From the NCBI GenBank assembly GCA_030015575.1, contig JASDDO010000026.1, positions 189,373,739 to 189,437,738 of the forward strand: a stretch of DNA of 64,000 bases, given 5' to 3'. The notes beneath the pieces are model-generated. The model worked only from the letters and a program-made list of their open reading frames with translations, did not search any database and was not told the DNA's origin. The DNA is from Agapanthus africanus. Its lineage: Eukaryota > Streptophyta > Magnoliopsida > Asparagales > Amaryllidaceae. The translations under genes and the position numbers were made by a program. Positions within the stretch are counted from its first letter, which is position 1. Each line of letters opens with the position of its first letter. Positions 1 through 11,458 of this stretch are shown here, one piece after another.

Positions 1-543
1 GATCGGTCAAGCGATACATTTTATTATCTTGATTAGGGCGTGAAATGGTTGCTACCTGGGAGAGAGAAAAGAAACACACAGCGTGCGCTCTTGCAAGTTT
101 AGATTGGTTATTAATTTATCTAACCAGGATGGCTCCTACTATTTCCTCAAATTCTTCTTCAAACATTAAAAGAAGAACTAGTCAGGATTTAATCGCACGT
201 CACAATACTTGCTTAACCTTTCAGCTAGGCTAGTATTGGTACTTCGAGGGAGGTTTTCCAACGCTTTCGCGAAGTTCCTTAATTATATAACCTCTTTTCC
301 CTGGAGGTATAGCCCTGCTAACACCGTTCTAGACACCTACTTGGTTTATAGCATTGATTGTTAAGTAAAATAATCTCCCAAGAGTAATCCTACTCATCAG
401 TGGGATCGGGATCCAACTATCATTGTGTGATGCACTAGATAGAATCCACTCTAGTCACCACACTTCAGAAGGTATGCTGAATCTACAAGTTTCCTATATG
501 TTTGAAACTCCCGATGTAGTTTTTATCCCTATGACCCAAGTGA

Positions 544-735
544 CCTTGACTGAGCCAACATATCAAAGGATCTTAGTCAAGTTCAACCCATCATTATCTT
601 GATTGCATTAGACCCACCCGTACGAGTCCTTGACTGAGCCAAAATGACTACACGACTGTCCTAACCAATCGCATTATATGCTACAGAAAAATATTACATA
701 GCTACCGAACACTACGCCTCAGCTGAGCACGAAAT
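544..735 (-). repeat. Triple TTGGC...GTCAAGG leader repeat of A'
   Basis: Three copies of the leader motif lie at 544-561, 628-645 and 717-735 (the last degenerate), read on the minus strand. Spacings are 84 and 89 nt, close to those of elements A and B. The middle of the motif is TCA here, where A has CAAA and B has CTGC. Confidence 0.6.
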
Positions 736-879
736 GCGTAGCACGAATACTAAGCAATACCAATCCGAAATGACGGAGGACTACGGCTTGGTTTTTGGCG
801 AAAAACCCGTTAACGTAATAAACTTGATATCGTTGAAAAAAACCTGAGCAGTTTTACAAATATATAGTGGTGAAAAACT

Positions 880-1110
880 TTTGCTAAAGAGGTCACTCCC
901 TGTGAAGGGATCTTGGCTCTTTCTTCGTCGAATGAGCTGCAGGATATTCCAAACTGAATACCACGATACAAAACAAAAATAATCGACTATAGTGAAGTTA
1001 TTAAGTTGACTCAAACTTTTACTCAAGGGGTCACTCCCGATGACGGGATCTCGGCCCTTGCCTCGTCGAATAAGGTGTTGGATATTCATAATCGAATACC
1101 ACTGTGCAAA
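880..1110 (-). repeat. Two leader repeat units of A'
   Basis: Two diverged units of about 90 bp each contain a GGTCACTCCC-(7 nt)-GGGATC core followed by a TCGTCGAAT block. The same unit occurs twice in the leaders of B1 (13338-13577) and B2, so it is an old shared part of the leader. Confidence 0.55.
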
Positions 1111-2513
1111 GCAAAAGAGAACGTCTGTAATATCAAAATTTTAAATTCTTGGTTCCAACAACATCATATAGGTTTGTTTTCTTGCATTAATCAAAATTAA
1201 TGTGATCCCATCATTTTAATCCTATACACCAGAAAAGAACGAAAATACGAAATACGTATATGCCATCCGTATTCGCCACTGGGCCCCGTCATCACCCCTT
1301 AGGTTACTTAACTAACGACAGAGTGGGGGCTGGACTAGCGCGGGTGCAAAACATATAAAACATCTACTAGTATATATATAAATATATACAACATTCGTCC
1401 CAGGCATGATAATAAGCAACATCACAGAATCACAACCAACAATACAGAATGGTGGATAATCTTGGAGCCTCGGGTTTCATTTGAGCCACAAATAAAACCC
1501 AACGTTCCCGGTCGTGTGGATAGCCTGTGCAATGAAAACCTGGACCCCTACGAGCACGACAAGTTACCCGACAATCCCAGAAGTGAGGCAGCCCCTTTCA
1601 ACAAAGTGAATGGGACAGAATCCGATAACATGGGCACCCCTCCGTGGGTCATCCTATACCCCCTACGAGTGCGGCGAATAGCCCGCCAATTCTAGAATGA
1701 AGCCCCCTCCGTCTCAACGCCATGAGATGCGGGCTTGTTGCCTTCTAGAACCAGGCTATTCGTGTACTCCACTGCGGGGGAATCCTAGTACAGAAAAAGA
1801 AAATAATATATATAAAAGGTGACATCGATCTCAACCCGGTCGTGCCCCAATCAAATAATATACAACCCGGCAAAGACGGCAGTCCACATTTAGGACGCTC
1901 GCCCCGCAATAACAAATGTACAAATGAATATAAACTGTACTTCTGACATTGCACCACATGCTATCCGTCACGACTATCCAACCACAATCACAGCACAAGC
2001 ACAAAACATCAACACGAATGTCATGTTCGCAAACTCGTCTAAAAGGACATATAGCAGATAGGCGGGTTTACCGATCGAATGACATTCACGGTCGTAGATA
2101 AAAGTGAATGTACTGTAAACTATTAAACAGTGTCAAATATAACGACTTTAAAACACTCCAAATTTCCCCATACTGAAAACAACAGAGAATCAAAATTGGG
2201 CAAAAAACTAGCAACACTTGAAACCCAAACTTCTCGAGATAAGAGCCCAGAATAAAACTTGACCCTTTTCTCCACCATTGAACTGAGGAGACCGGATTTT
2301 AGGGGGTTCTGGCAGGCCACATCATGGTAGAAATGCATCGTTTTTGTTCTGGGTACATCTCACAGTTTAACGATCACTCTGCACTTGTTTAAAAAATTTT
2401 TTGAAGCCTTTAAAAAATCAACAGAAACTACAGTTTGGATTTTGATGTTACGGGGTCGTTTTGGTTTGGTTGTTTTAAAATTGTTTAAACTTGCTAGTGT
2501 AGGGTTTATGGGA

Positions 2514-2527
2514 TGGCTCTGATACTA
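2514..2527 (-). other. Primer binding site of A'
   Basis: On the minus strand this reads TAGTATCAGAGCCA, one mismatch from the initiator-Met tRNA complement TGGTATCAGAGCCA. It directly abuts the LTR end and fixes the element's orientation. Confidence 0.75.
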
Positions 2528-3023
2528 TGAAGGGTTACGCTAGCGCCCCGGCCATCTTCTGTGGCCAAATGCGGAACAAAATTTTTACTACGATTAGAAA
2601 CTTGGTGCTAGAATAAACCTAAACCGGATCTTTAACCATAAACCTAATTAGCTTGTCAGGGTTCTATCTACTATGATAGAAAGTATACCTAAAGAAACCA
2701 AGTCCTTCGGGTCTTCGATCCTCTCCTTAAGCTCCTCGATGGAAGTATAGATCATGCTTGAACTTCGGCCTCCTTGTGTCAACGATGATCCACCCTTGAG
2801 TTCCAACCTTGAGCTAAACCTCCAAGTTGAGGTAACTAGAGTACTTAGCTTGCTAATCTAAGTAGACTAGAGTGAGTAGAGTGTGATTTAGAGTGGCTAA
2901 GTCTCATTAACCTTTGATTATAAATACATGATACACTTAGGGTTTTGAGAGGAAGAAGGAGAGAGCAAGCTTGAGGAAAGAGAAAGTATTTGTGATAATG
3001 ATAATAAAAAATAGAATGGCTAA

Positions 3024-3031
3024 CTTATATA
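3024..3031 (-). promoter_or_regulatory. Candidate TATA box in the A' LTR
   Basis: The minus strand reads TATATAAG, followed about 30-60 nt downstream by a CT-rich tract (near 2950-2995) resembling plant transcript starts. It would drive element RNA and define the U3/R boundary. Inferred from sequence only. Confidence 0.4.
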
Positions 3032-4028
3032 TGACCTCAAGCATGGCATGGAAAATATCTCACCTAAATATCTAGGTCAAAAATACCTCATCAAAATATC
3101 TAAGGTCAACAAGTCAAGCCAAGTCAAAAGGTCAACCCATGTAGCCATGCCATATAAAATTATCATTTACTAAAAATAACAAATTCTTTTCTTCAGCTCA
3201 TTTTTGTTTTGACCAAGTCAATGGTCAAAACAGTAAGGAGGTGTCTCCTTCTATACCTCCTCTCATCCGTATATACATACTCGCATCCGTGTTCCGAGAA
3301 ACACGAATACTATAAGCTAATCCAATAATCAAATACTAAGATCTGGCTTAAAACAAAGCCCACTAGTATTGTCCGCTCGAACACCACACACGCACAAGTA
3401 CACGTATGTGATCAAACCCTGTTGTAAAACCATACGACCTAAACTCGTTTCGTCCAAAGCTGGGAAACTCTCTGTGTGGGACTTTAAAGACTCGATGGTA
3501 CTCTGGCAGTGGGTTTAACTATAAGCACGTCAGCGGCACTAGCTGTACGTAACGACTACCCAGGTACCTGTCGAAAAAGAATGCCGACGAGCAAACTCGT
3601 CCGAACTCCTATTGAGCCTATTCTTGACAATATTCGTACAGTCCGGTCTCTTCGTCAAAGAGTATCGCATACTGGGTCTAGGAGGTGGTAAACGTCAGAC
3701 CGCAATAACCTGATAAGTCATGCTGATGTGGCTCAGGACCAATCCGGGAAACTACTGATCAACCTATCAGTAAATCCCAACTGCATCGGCCAAGGTCTTA
3801 TGGTCCTGACCAATCGATCACTGTGCGCTATCAACTCCCAATACCGGAGAGACGAATCCCCAATAATCGCACACTGCCTCCATATGGCTCGAGACTGTAC
3901 CCAACCAAAACCTGTTTGCACGACTCAGTAGAGTGGTGGTAGGGTAGTGATCAAAGCCAAGTGGGAACTCACACGAGAAAAATGCCGATCTTAGGTCCAA
4001 AGACTAACCTGTACACATGTCACCTAAG

Positions 4029-4219
4029 AACTTCCATTTGACGATAGGTATAGTACCATCTGGAAGTTTTCGGCAAGTCCGTCCAATGTACTCATACACG
4101 GTGAGCACCTGTATACGATCTTAGGTGCATCAGACTAATGGCTGCGGGACCAACCATCCCCCGACGGGCTAGAAACGTATACACTAGTCTACTTTGGAGT
4201 ATCAATGCCCAGTCTCGAT
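4029..4219 (-). other. Four-stem inverted-repeat array in the A' LTR
   Basis: Read on the minus strand: stem I arms 4214-4219 and 4200-4205 (TATCGA/TTGATA, one G-U), stem II 4157-4160 and 4146-4149 (GGGA/TCCC), stem III 4102-4105 and 4091-4094 (CTCA/TGAG), stem IV 4061-4068 and 4029-4036 (AACTTCCA/TGGAAGTT). Order and spacing match the A and B LTRs while most arms differ in sequence. Confidence 0.5.
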
Positions 4220-4594
4220 ACTCACGCGATTAGGGACCATTTAAGGATATGCTTATGGATTACCCTGCTCCCACAAGTATGATCGCCATCACAATGCAGG
4301 TAGTCAAGCAAGATCCTACGAGCTTTATCAACATGTAACCGCATTATGCAATAACGAGTATAACATATGCCATGTTATGATAAAGACAAACCACAATAGT
4401 ATACTACCGTATCGAGTTTTTATCAATATATGCAAGCTAGATATAACAACAATAGAAATAAATACACATATCCTGACAAAGACAAGTCATATAATATACT
4501 ATAAAACTGAGCAAGATTTTCCTGCACATACATATCCATAGCATCCATATGTATACATATACAATACTGGCCTCTATGGCATATATATCCAACA

Positions 4595-5232
4595 CCTTCG
4601 AAGTTGTTTATTTGTATGATCAGCAGAGCTCCGTGGAGACGTTGCGGGCAGTGGTTCGGCGTGTGGAGGATCATGTCGGCCGCTTGCTTCCCCGGCGATC
4701 ACCCCTGCTCCAGCTGCTGATGTATTTGATTTAGAGGGCGTCACCGGGGCTGTACAACCCCTTATCCGAACAACTAAAGGATGAGGCGGTTGGCAAGCTG
4801 AGATCGCTATGCCATCGAGGCCTGATCTCGATGAGTCGGCGGAATCGATCGGTGGCACTCGTCCTCGAGTGTTACCGACTGAGGCATCTCGCCGATGGGT
4901 GCCCGCCCGTAGAGCCTTCCTGCCCGTCCGTGGCGTCGAGGGTTCGCGGACAACATCAGAGGTAGAGGTCCGAGGCGGCCAGGGCTCGGCTGACTGCTGT
5001 TTCTTCGGAGTACCACGAGCAGTGTTTCTTGCACTTCTTTCCCCCGCTGTTGTAGGAATTTTTCTTTTTCTTTTTGATGTAAGGCTGAGGAGCCCACAGT
5101 ACCTTTCGAATAAATAAAATTCTCCTTTTTGCGATACTCTATTGTTTCCCTCTTATTATTAAATAAAAAGAACTTTAGAAAGATTTACATCTCTTTTGTT
5201 AAAGAATAAATATACATTCACATATATTCTTT
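4595..5232 (-). mobile_element. Tat gypsy element, 3' non-coding region (interrupted by A')
   Basis: This stretch follows the stop codon of the Tat pol remnant on the minus strand and ends where A' is inserted. I see no conserved coding sequence. It is GC-rich at 4620-5010, then T-rich and AT-rich to 5232. Tat-type elements usually carry long 3' untranslated DNA, which fits. The 3' LTR must lie left of A', outside the window. Confidence 0.55.
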
Positions 5233-6454
5233 TCAAAGGTACAGCTTGAGTTTTTCGGCGTTGTAAGGCCGTGGAAATTTGCGACCATTCGCATCTTGTA
5301 AGCGATAGGCTCCGTCGGGCAGGACCTCGGAGACGAGGAATGGACTGTCCCATTTCGGGGAAAAATTATGCAGCTCACCTTGATTGACGAACTCGTTCCG
5401 CCTTTAGGACTAAATCTCCAGTTTTGAAGAATGGGATGCATTTCTCTTCGGACCTTGACATGAGGCGGCTAAGGGCGGCCACCCTCCCGGTGAGCCGCAT
5501 GATCTCAACGTTGGTCTTCGGGGCGGCCATGTTGAGGATGGCGCTGATTTTCTGTGGGTTAGCCTTGATTCCTTGGTGGATGACCATGAAACCGAGGAAT
5601 TTTCCACTGGTGACGCCGAATGCGCATTTGGCGGGGTTCAATTTCATCTTGTGTTTGCGGAGGACGCCGAAAGCCTTGCCAAGATCTTTGGCATGTTCAT
5701 CCGACGCGATTTATTTAACAATCATGTCATCGACGTAAACCTCCATATTCTGTCCGATCTGTGACTTGAACATCCGATTAACCAAGCGTTGGTATGTAGC
5801 CCCGGCGTTTTTGAGGCCGAAGGGCATCACCTTATAGCAGTATACTCCCCGGTCCGTTGTGAATACGGTGAGATCCTCGTCCGTCAGATTCATATGGATC
5901 TGGTTGTAGCCGGAGAAAGCATTCATGAAGCTATGTAGATTGTGGCCTGCCGAACTGTCGACGATCTGATCTATCCGAGGGAGGGGATAGTCATCTTTCA
6001 GGCAGGCCTTGTTGAAGTCAGTGAAGTCGACGCACATGCGCCACATCCCGCTAGACTTTTTAACCATGACTACGTTCGCCAACCATTCCGAGTAAGGCAT
6101 GTTCCGAATGAAGTTGGCGGCGAGGAGCCTGTCCACCTCGTCCTTGATCACTTTTTTTTTGATCGGGGCGAAGCTTCATTTTTTCTGCATGATGGGTCGG
6201 ATCGTAGGGTCCACCCCGAGGTTACGCAATATGATTTTGGGGTCGATCCCAGGCATGTCGGCAGGCGCCCAGAAGAACACAACAGAGTTACTTCTTAGGA
6301 AGTGGACCAAGTTGTCTCGGTGAGACCCGTTAAGAGTGACTCGATCTGAACGGTTCGTTCATCGTCCCCTTCTACAAGGGGGACCTCTGTTAGTGGCTCC
6401 ACCGGGGTCCCTTGGACTTCTTTTTGCTCGTCTCGAGTGTCCAGAGAACCCTTG
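5233..6454 (-). pseudogene. Tat gypsy pol remnant: reverse transcriptase fused to integrase tail
   Basis: The minus-strand frame starts before the reverse transcriptase (MPGIDPKIILRNLGVDP near 6250-6200), runs through DEVDRLLAANFIRNMPYSEW, WRMCVDFTDFNKAC and the active-site YVDD (about 5733-5722), meets an in-frame TAA at 5713-5711, then continues with KMKLNPAKCAFGV to about 5400. There it jumps directly to the integrase C-terminus (GDLVLK..., then with a frameshift SPKWDSPFLVSEVLPDGAYRL and FPRPYNAEKLKLYL, stop at 5235-5233). RNase H and the whole integrase core are absent, so an internal deletion of probably over 2 kb is inferred. The motifs are characteristic of the Tat lineage of Ty3/gypsy. 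The right end is cut by element C. The gene is dead. Confidence 0.88.
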
Positions 6455-8369
6455 TGTAACATTTCAGAAATATAAAATATTATTTTTGGAATTTAATATT
6501 AAAATAATATATTTCGCGAAAACTATTCGATTTGCGAATTTGGGGTTTTCGTAAAATGGTATAAATATATACCAATATTTGGGAAATAATTGGAGATTTA
6601 AAATGATTTATTCATTTAAAAATATATTTATCGGATTTGGGCATTTTTATAATTAATTATATGCAAGTTTAAATTAAACTCGATTAGTGCACTACTAATC
6701 ATGATCATGCCAAATCAGTATTTTTAATTAACCATGGCTAGTGCACTATGTCATATTACATTGTGTTGCATGATTATTTCATTTGTATTTGTTTCTTTTG
6801 TATTTGTGATTTTAAATGAGAGAGGGAAAAAAGAAGAGAAAAGAAAAAGAAAAGATGACATGGGGGGATAAAGAGGTATGGGCAAGAGAGAGAATGAGAA
6901 TGGGAAATAAAGAGAGAGAGATGGGTCTTTAGTTAACCATGGTTTCCTCATGCATTCTTCACTTCACTTCTTTCTTCACCTCATCTCCTTCATCCACTTC
7001 CTTCTCCTCATCCTCAACCCTCACTACCCCATGACAAGTACCTCAAAAACCACCTCAAAAGCTCATGTCACCTTCACAATAAATGCACACAACCTCATCC
7101 TAAACCCCCTAGTGTGCTCATGTTTGGATTTTGAGGAACTTTCACCATCTTGGAATTTTCTTCAGTTGCTCCAAGAGGTATAAATTCCACTTCTCATCTT
7201 GTAATTAGTTTCTTAACCTTAAAGTTTAGTTTAGAGTTCATTTTAGTGTGGATTATGATCTTAGAATTTTCTAAGTTGAGGTTTAGTGGGAAACTTGACT
7301 TGTAATTAGTAAATTGAGGTGTAGTGAGTGTTTGCAAACCCTTAGTGATGTGTTACTGGCCAAGAATAGAGATTAGAACCCGATACACGAACTTAGGATT
7401 TACCCCATGTCGGTTTTGTGAAGTTTTGTTGGCTTACAGGGAATCTGGAGCAACTTGGGATGTGTACAAGAAAAACAAACAACTACATTAACCTAGATTA
7501 ACCACTAAAAGACCACCACAAAAATATCAACCCAAATCTCCTCTGTATGGCCGGCGGCGCCGGATTTTGAGGCCATCTCGCCGGATCCCCTTCTTGATAT
7601 GATGTTTGGGTTTTTCCTGTAGCTCAATTACCCTATAACCTATCCTCTGTACTTGCTTATTTAGTCCCAATTAACCTGAGATAAAATCTGGGAGCTGTTG
7701 TGAGTGTTTTGGCAAATTTTTCCGATATTTGAATTCCTGGTTTGAGATTTGAGATTTGATTTGGTTGTTAGACGTTTGTACGTCAACAACGAGGGTTGTT
7801 TGGTTATTCTTGCATGCGTAAGCTATAGGTTCTAACCAATGAGCAATTTGTGTGCCGTATCGGTTTTCGGACTTGGTTTTGCGATATGTGTTGATTTGTA
7901 GGTATCTCACGTGGATTCCGAGACGACGAAGCACATCGACTACGGCTAAACAAGAAGTTTCACAGGTGAGTAGATTTATATCTATGGGAAAGTCGAGTGG
8001 ATGGCGTATAGCACCCCCGCAATTATAAAATGGAGACCGATATATAGAATATAGTCGGAGAAACCTATACTAGGAAACTATGAATGTGATCAAAATGTTA
8101 GTTCGAGATGATATGAATGATTGACTACATATACCAAAATATGAGGCGGGATCTATAAGTATATGACATGAGATCGATGAATATAATAAGATTGTGATGG
8201 ATGTGTTATGAGATCGGTAAAATAAGATAAATATATATAAGGTTACTTGATGTGATGAAATAAGATGACTTGGCTTATTATGTCGATATACGGATGCGAG
8301 GTGATATGAGAATATCGATACTGTTGCCAAGACATGATATGAGATTGATATGGATATGACTTGAGAGAT

Positions 8370-8402
8370 GTGTGTGTGTGTGTGTCTATATATATATATA
8401 TA
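8370..8402. repeat. GT/AT microsatellite
   Basis: A run of GT dinucleotides is followed directly by a run of TA dinucleotides. Confidence 0.85.
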
Positions 8403-8836
8403 ATGAGAATAATGAGTGATATGCCGTACGAGACTTTAGGTCCACCCTTATTGTTGTATAGGTCGATAGAATCCCTATTTGTTTAATGCCGGCATACGAT
8501 GGATTACCGTACGCGATGAGTTTTACCGGATGTTGGTTCATAACCTTGACTCGAGGATGCCGTACGATGGATTATATCGTACGTGATGCTATGGGGCTGG
8601 ATTGCCGATTGATAGATTCATCGACTCGGATATGTTATAGATATTGTAAATCCCTGTCTACACCGCTTAGTTTAGCCTTTATGTAGATGTTATATTAGGT
8701 ACATAAACTTTATAACATTGCACTTACGATTTACCTTCTGCTACGTTTATGATATTCTCATTGCATTACATATACCCGTGCTAGTACACTTGGAAAATTA
8801 TCGATGATGCGTATGTTACACTTATACAGATTTGCC

Positions 8837-8937
8837 GGCTCATACACTTTTATCATCGGTAATTACTATGTCACTTACACAGTCAGCTGGCTCATACACT
8901 TTTATCATCGGTAATTACTATGTCACTTACACAGTCA
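8837..8937. repeat. 52-bp tandem duplication in element C
   Basis: Two nearly identical copies start at 8837 and 8889 with GGCTCATACACTTTTATC. They differ only near the junction. Confidence 0.9.
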
Positions 8938-8994
8938 AATTGCTATATCATGCTATTACTCTTAATTGTTTAGAATTATCACATGACTCGTTGC

Positions 8995-11211
8995 TGTTAG
9001 TTATATGTATGCCCTAGAGGCCATTACTGTACATAGGATGCATATTGTAGTGGATGCTGGGACATATATAGGGAGGACTTTCTTGCTCGACATGATAGTA
9101 TGCTATCTGGTTACTCTTTACCTTAACGTGTACACTGATTGTCTCTCTGTTACATGTTGGTAAAGCCCTTAAGATGTGTACTTGACTACCTGGACTATGA
9201 TGCAGATCATACTAGTGGGGACAGGGTAGTCCGTAAGTATATCCTTCAAAGTCCCTAGTCGTGGGTGTATCGAGACGGGGCATCGATATACCAGAGTAGA
9301 CTAGCGAATACCTTCTCGACCCATACAGATGGGCGATGGATGATCCCATATCCATTGGTGTTTGACATCAGAGATGATATACGGGTGCTCAGTGGAGACT
9401 GGGTACACTGGACGGACTCGCCGAGAACTCCCAGATGGTATTATACCTTACGTCAGATGGCAGTTCTCTGGTGACACTGGTACAGAGTAGTCTGTTGACC
9501 CGAGATCGTCATAGAGTCTTGTGTGGTTCCCACTGTGCTTTGATTTCCACCTTACCACGTCCAAGAGGGCGTGCAAAATGGTGGTTTTTGGGTACAGTCC
9601 CGAATCACATGGAGGCAATGAGCGATTGGAGGGGATTCGTCTCTCCCGGTATAGGGAGTTGATGTTGCGCTGTGTTCGATTGGCTATAACAGGAAATCCC
9701 TGGCCAGGGTTGCTGAGATTTACTTGTAAGTGTTACCAGTAGTTTCTCGAATTGTTATAGACCTCATATCGACATGACTTATCGAGCTATTGGGGTCTGA
9801 CGTTTACCACCCCTAGGAAAGATATACGACATATCAGACGATCAGACCGGACTGTACGGTAGTGTTACTGGTTGGATTCACAGGAGTGTGAGCGGGCTTG
9901 CTCGTCGATCTTCTGATCGCTCAATACCCGGGTGGCCGTTACGTTTAGCAGACCGCTTGCGGCTTGTGGGTGCTTGATATGATCATCACCTGCTGCCGGC
10001 GTATTGACGAGTCTTTAGAGTCCTACACAGAGGTTTCCTGGCTCAAGCGAAATGAAATAGGAGCGCATATGAGATATGTGTGGGACCGAGAATAATGCGT
10101 GTATGTAATACCGTATTCCATTCTCGCGATGATTGTATCGAATGGTTGTATGCGATATAACCTAGTTATCGAATCAAGGATTGATTCGATAAGCCGATAC
10201 ATTGAATATTAGTCGGTCATATGCGATATGACCGGATCGTTAAATCAAGTGTTGATTTAATGATTTAATGTATAATTATATATATATGATATATTAATTT
10301 ACATTAACTAATATGGTTCACTTTAAATGGATTTTCTCACTTGGTTTGTGCACATTGTATATGTGATATACTTTTGTACACTAGTTTGTATCATGTTTGA
10401 TGATACATGCTCATTAGGGTTTGTGTAAAGATTAAACCATGGTTGTGTAATGGTTAGGGTTTTCTTTTAATTATCTATTTATTTATTCTTTATTCTTTTT
10501 GGAAAATAATTTGCATAAAGAGAAAAATGGTGGCTTTCTTTGTTTGATATTGAAGCTTCATGAAGCTTTGAGCAAAGTGACCATTTTGTCTCATGCTTAA
10601 CCCTAACCACTCCATTTAACCCTAGTTTATTCTCTACACTTGACCATGGTTATATGATGATAAGTTTTGATTTTCTTTTCTTTTTCAAAAGAACTTATCA
10701 TAATATTAGCTTCTTCTTCTTCATCTTCTTCAATGAAGAAAGCTTGACTTCATCAATGGTGATTGATGAAAAAGAGTGAGAAATTCAATTCTAAAGTGAA
10801 CCCACTTCCTATTTCTTCATCCTCTACCTCTTTCCAAGTAGTATAGGGTGTTTCCTTCACAAGTTTTCATGGCTTGGTGAAGGTGGAGCTTGATCTAGTG
10901 ATGCCTCGACGTAGATCATCTTCGGCATCGTCGTCGATGACCTAGCCCGCTTTTTCTCCGATGAAGCCGACGCAAGAGCCCGGGATTTGATTTGGACAGC
11001 GAGGAAACTTCATCGCGGAGCTATGGAGGTGGAGCACCGGATCTACAAAGGTTGTATTTCCGTTCTCTTAGTAAAGTAGTTTACTAGTTGCATCTTTCGC
11101 CTGGACATCTAGTTAACGATCCGTAGTTTAGGGTTTCTCGGCACCGTAAAATTTGAAATTGGCATGGTTGATGCCTTGTGAGACCTCCTTTGTGTGCCTA
11201 GGAACCCTACA
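8995..11211 (+). repeat. 5' LTR of B1
   Basis: 2217 bp, starting TGTTAGTTATATGTATGCCC and ending GGAACCCTACA. The first half (about 9170-10080) aligns with the LTRs of A and A'; the second half (AT-rich, then a CTTCTTCTTCATC tract near 10710) does not. A copy with few differences is at 17170-19385. Confidence 0.92.
9268..9468 (+). other. Four-stem inverted-repeat array in the B1 5' LTR
   Basis: Stem I 9268-9273/9283-9288 (TATCGA/TCGATA), stem II 9329-9333/9345-9349 (ATGGG/CCCAT), stem III 9388-9393/9398-9403 (CTCAGT/ACTGGG, one G-U, GGAG loop), stem IV 9423-9433/9458-9468 (GAGAACTcCCA/TGGcAGTTCTC). Stem starts are 61, 59 and 35 nt apart, against 58, 60 and 36 in element A. The loop of stem IV contains TATACCT, conserved in all families. 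Confidence 0.55.
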
Positions 11212-11212
11212 G

Positions 11213-11225
11213 TGGTATCAGAGCC
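11213..11225 (+). other. Primer binding site of B1
   Basis: TGGTATCAGAGCC is complementary to the 3' end of initiator-Met tRNA and starts two bases after the LTR. It primes minus-strand DNA synthesis. Confidence 0.93.
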
Positions 11226-11411
11226 TAGCTAGAGTCTTAGGCGATGCGTAGACGAAGTTTGAAACCCGAACGAACCCGAAACCCTAAACCAAACATGCTC
11301 TCTGGACTTTTTCTAAAATCTGGAGTTTTTCCATATTAAAAATATGCAGAAAATTAAGCAGGGTTTTTTTATGAATTACTGTGCAAAACGGAGCCCTAAC
11401 TCCGTCAACCC

Positions 11412-11458
11412 GCCGCGGAACCGCGGCCTTAGCCCACGTGGCGCGGCGGTTCCGCGGC
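11412..11458 (+). other. GC-rich leader hairpin of B1
   Basis: Perfect 13-bp arms GCCGCGGAACCGC (11412-11424) and its complement (11446-11458) enclose a 21-nt loop. It lies 199 nt after the start of the primer site. The arms are conserved in B2 and resemble those in A, while the loops differ. Confidence 0.65.

Larger units (their letters stand above)
1..2513 (-). mobile_element. Copia element A', 5' leader (element continues off left edge)
   Basis: This is untranslated leader of a copia element on the minus strand, between its primer site (2514-2527) and its gag, which lies off the left edge. It is recognised by block-by-block similarity to the leaders of elements A and B: the tract near 230-300 matches 39120-39180, the TTGGC/GTCAAGG triple repeat is at 544-735, and a repeated unit is at about 880-1110. 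A minus-strand ATG at 19-17 begins a frame that runs off the window and could be the gag start. Short ORFs here are not conserved as proteins. The assignment is by homology and is fairly sure. Confidence 0.8.
2528..4594 (-). repeat. 5' LTR of copia element A'
   Basis: The minus strand starts TGTTGGATATATATGCC and ends CTTCA next to the primer site, 2067 bp in all. The half at 3250-4594 aligns with the first half of the A and B LTRs, including the GGCCTCTATGGC-type terminus; the other half is more diverged. Four inverted repeats shared with A and B lie at 4029-4219. The right flank is Tat-element DNA (CCTTC follows); the matching target duplication is outside the window. Confidence 0.82.
6455..8994 (+). 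repeat. Element C, segment 1
   Basis: AT-rich LTR-like DNA without coding motifs. It contains a purine-rich tract (6818-6925), a GT/AT microsatellite (8370-8402) and a 52-bp tandem duplication (8837-8937). It ends at the B1 insertion site GTTGC (8990-8994). Confidence 0.6.

Noticed and set aside
4809..5117. Overlapping ORFs of about 100 codons in the Tat 3' region
   Set aside because: Both strands are open because the stretch is GC-rich. No motif, and the position is 3' non-coding DNA of the Tat element.
11276..11290. Telomere-like AAACCCTAAA
   Set aside because: A single unit, also present near 41511 in the A leader. It is at most a telo-box motif, not an interstitial telomere array.
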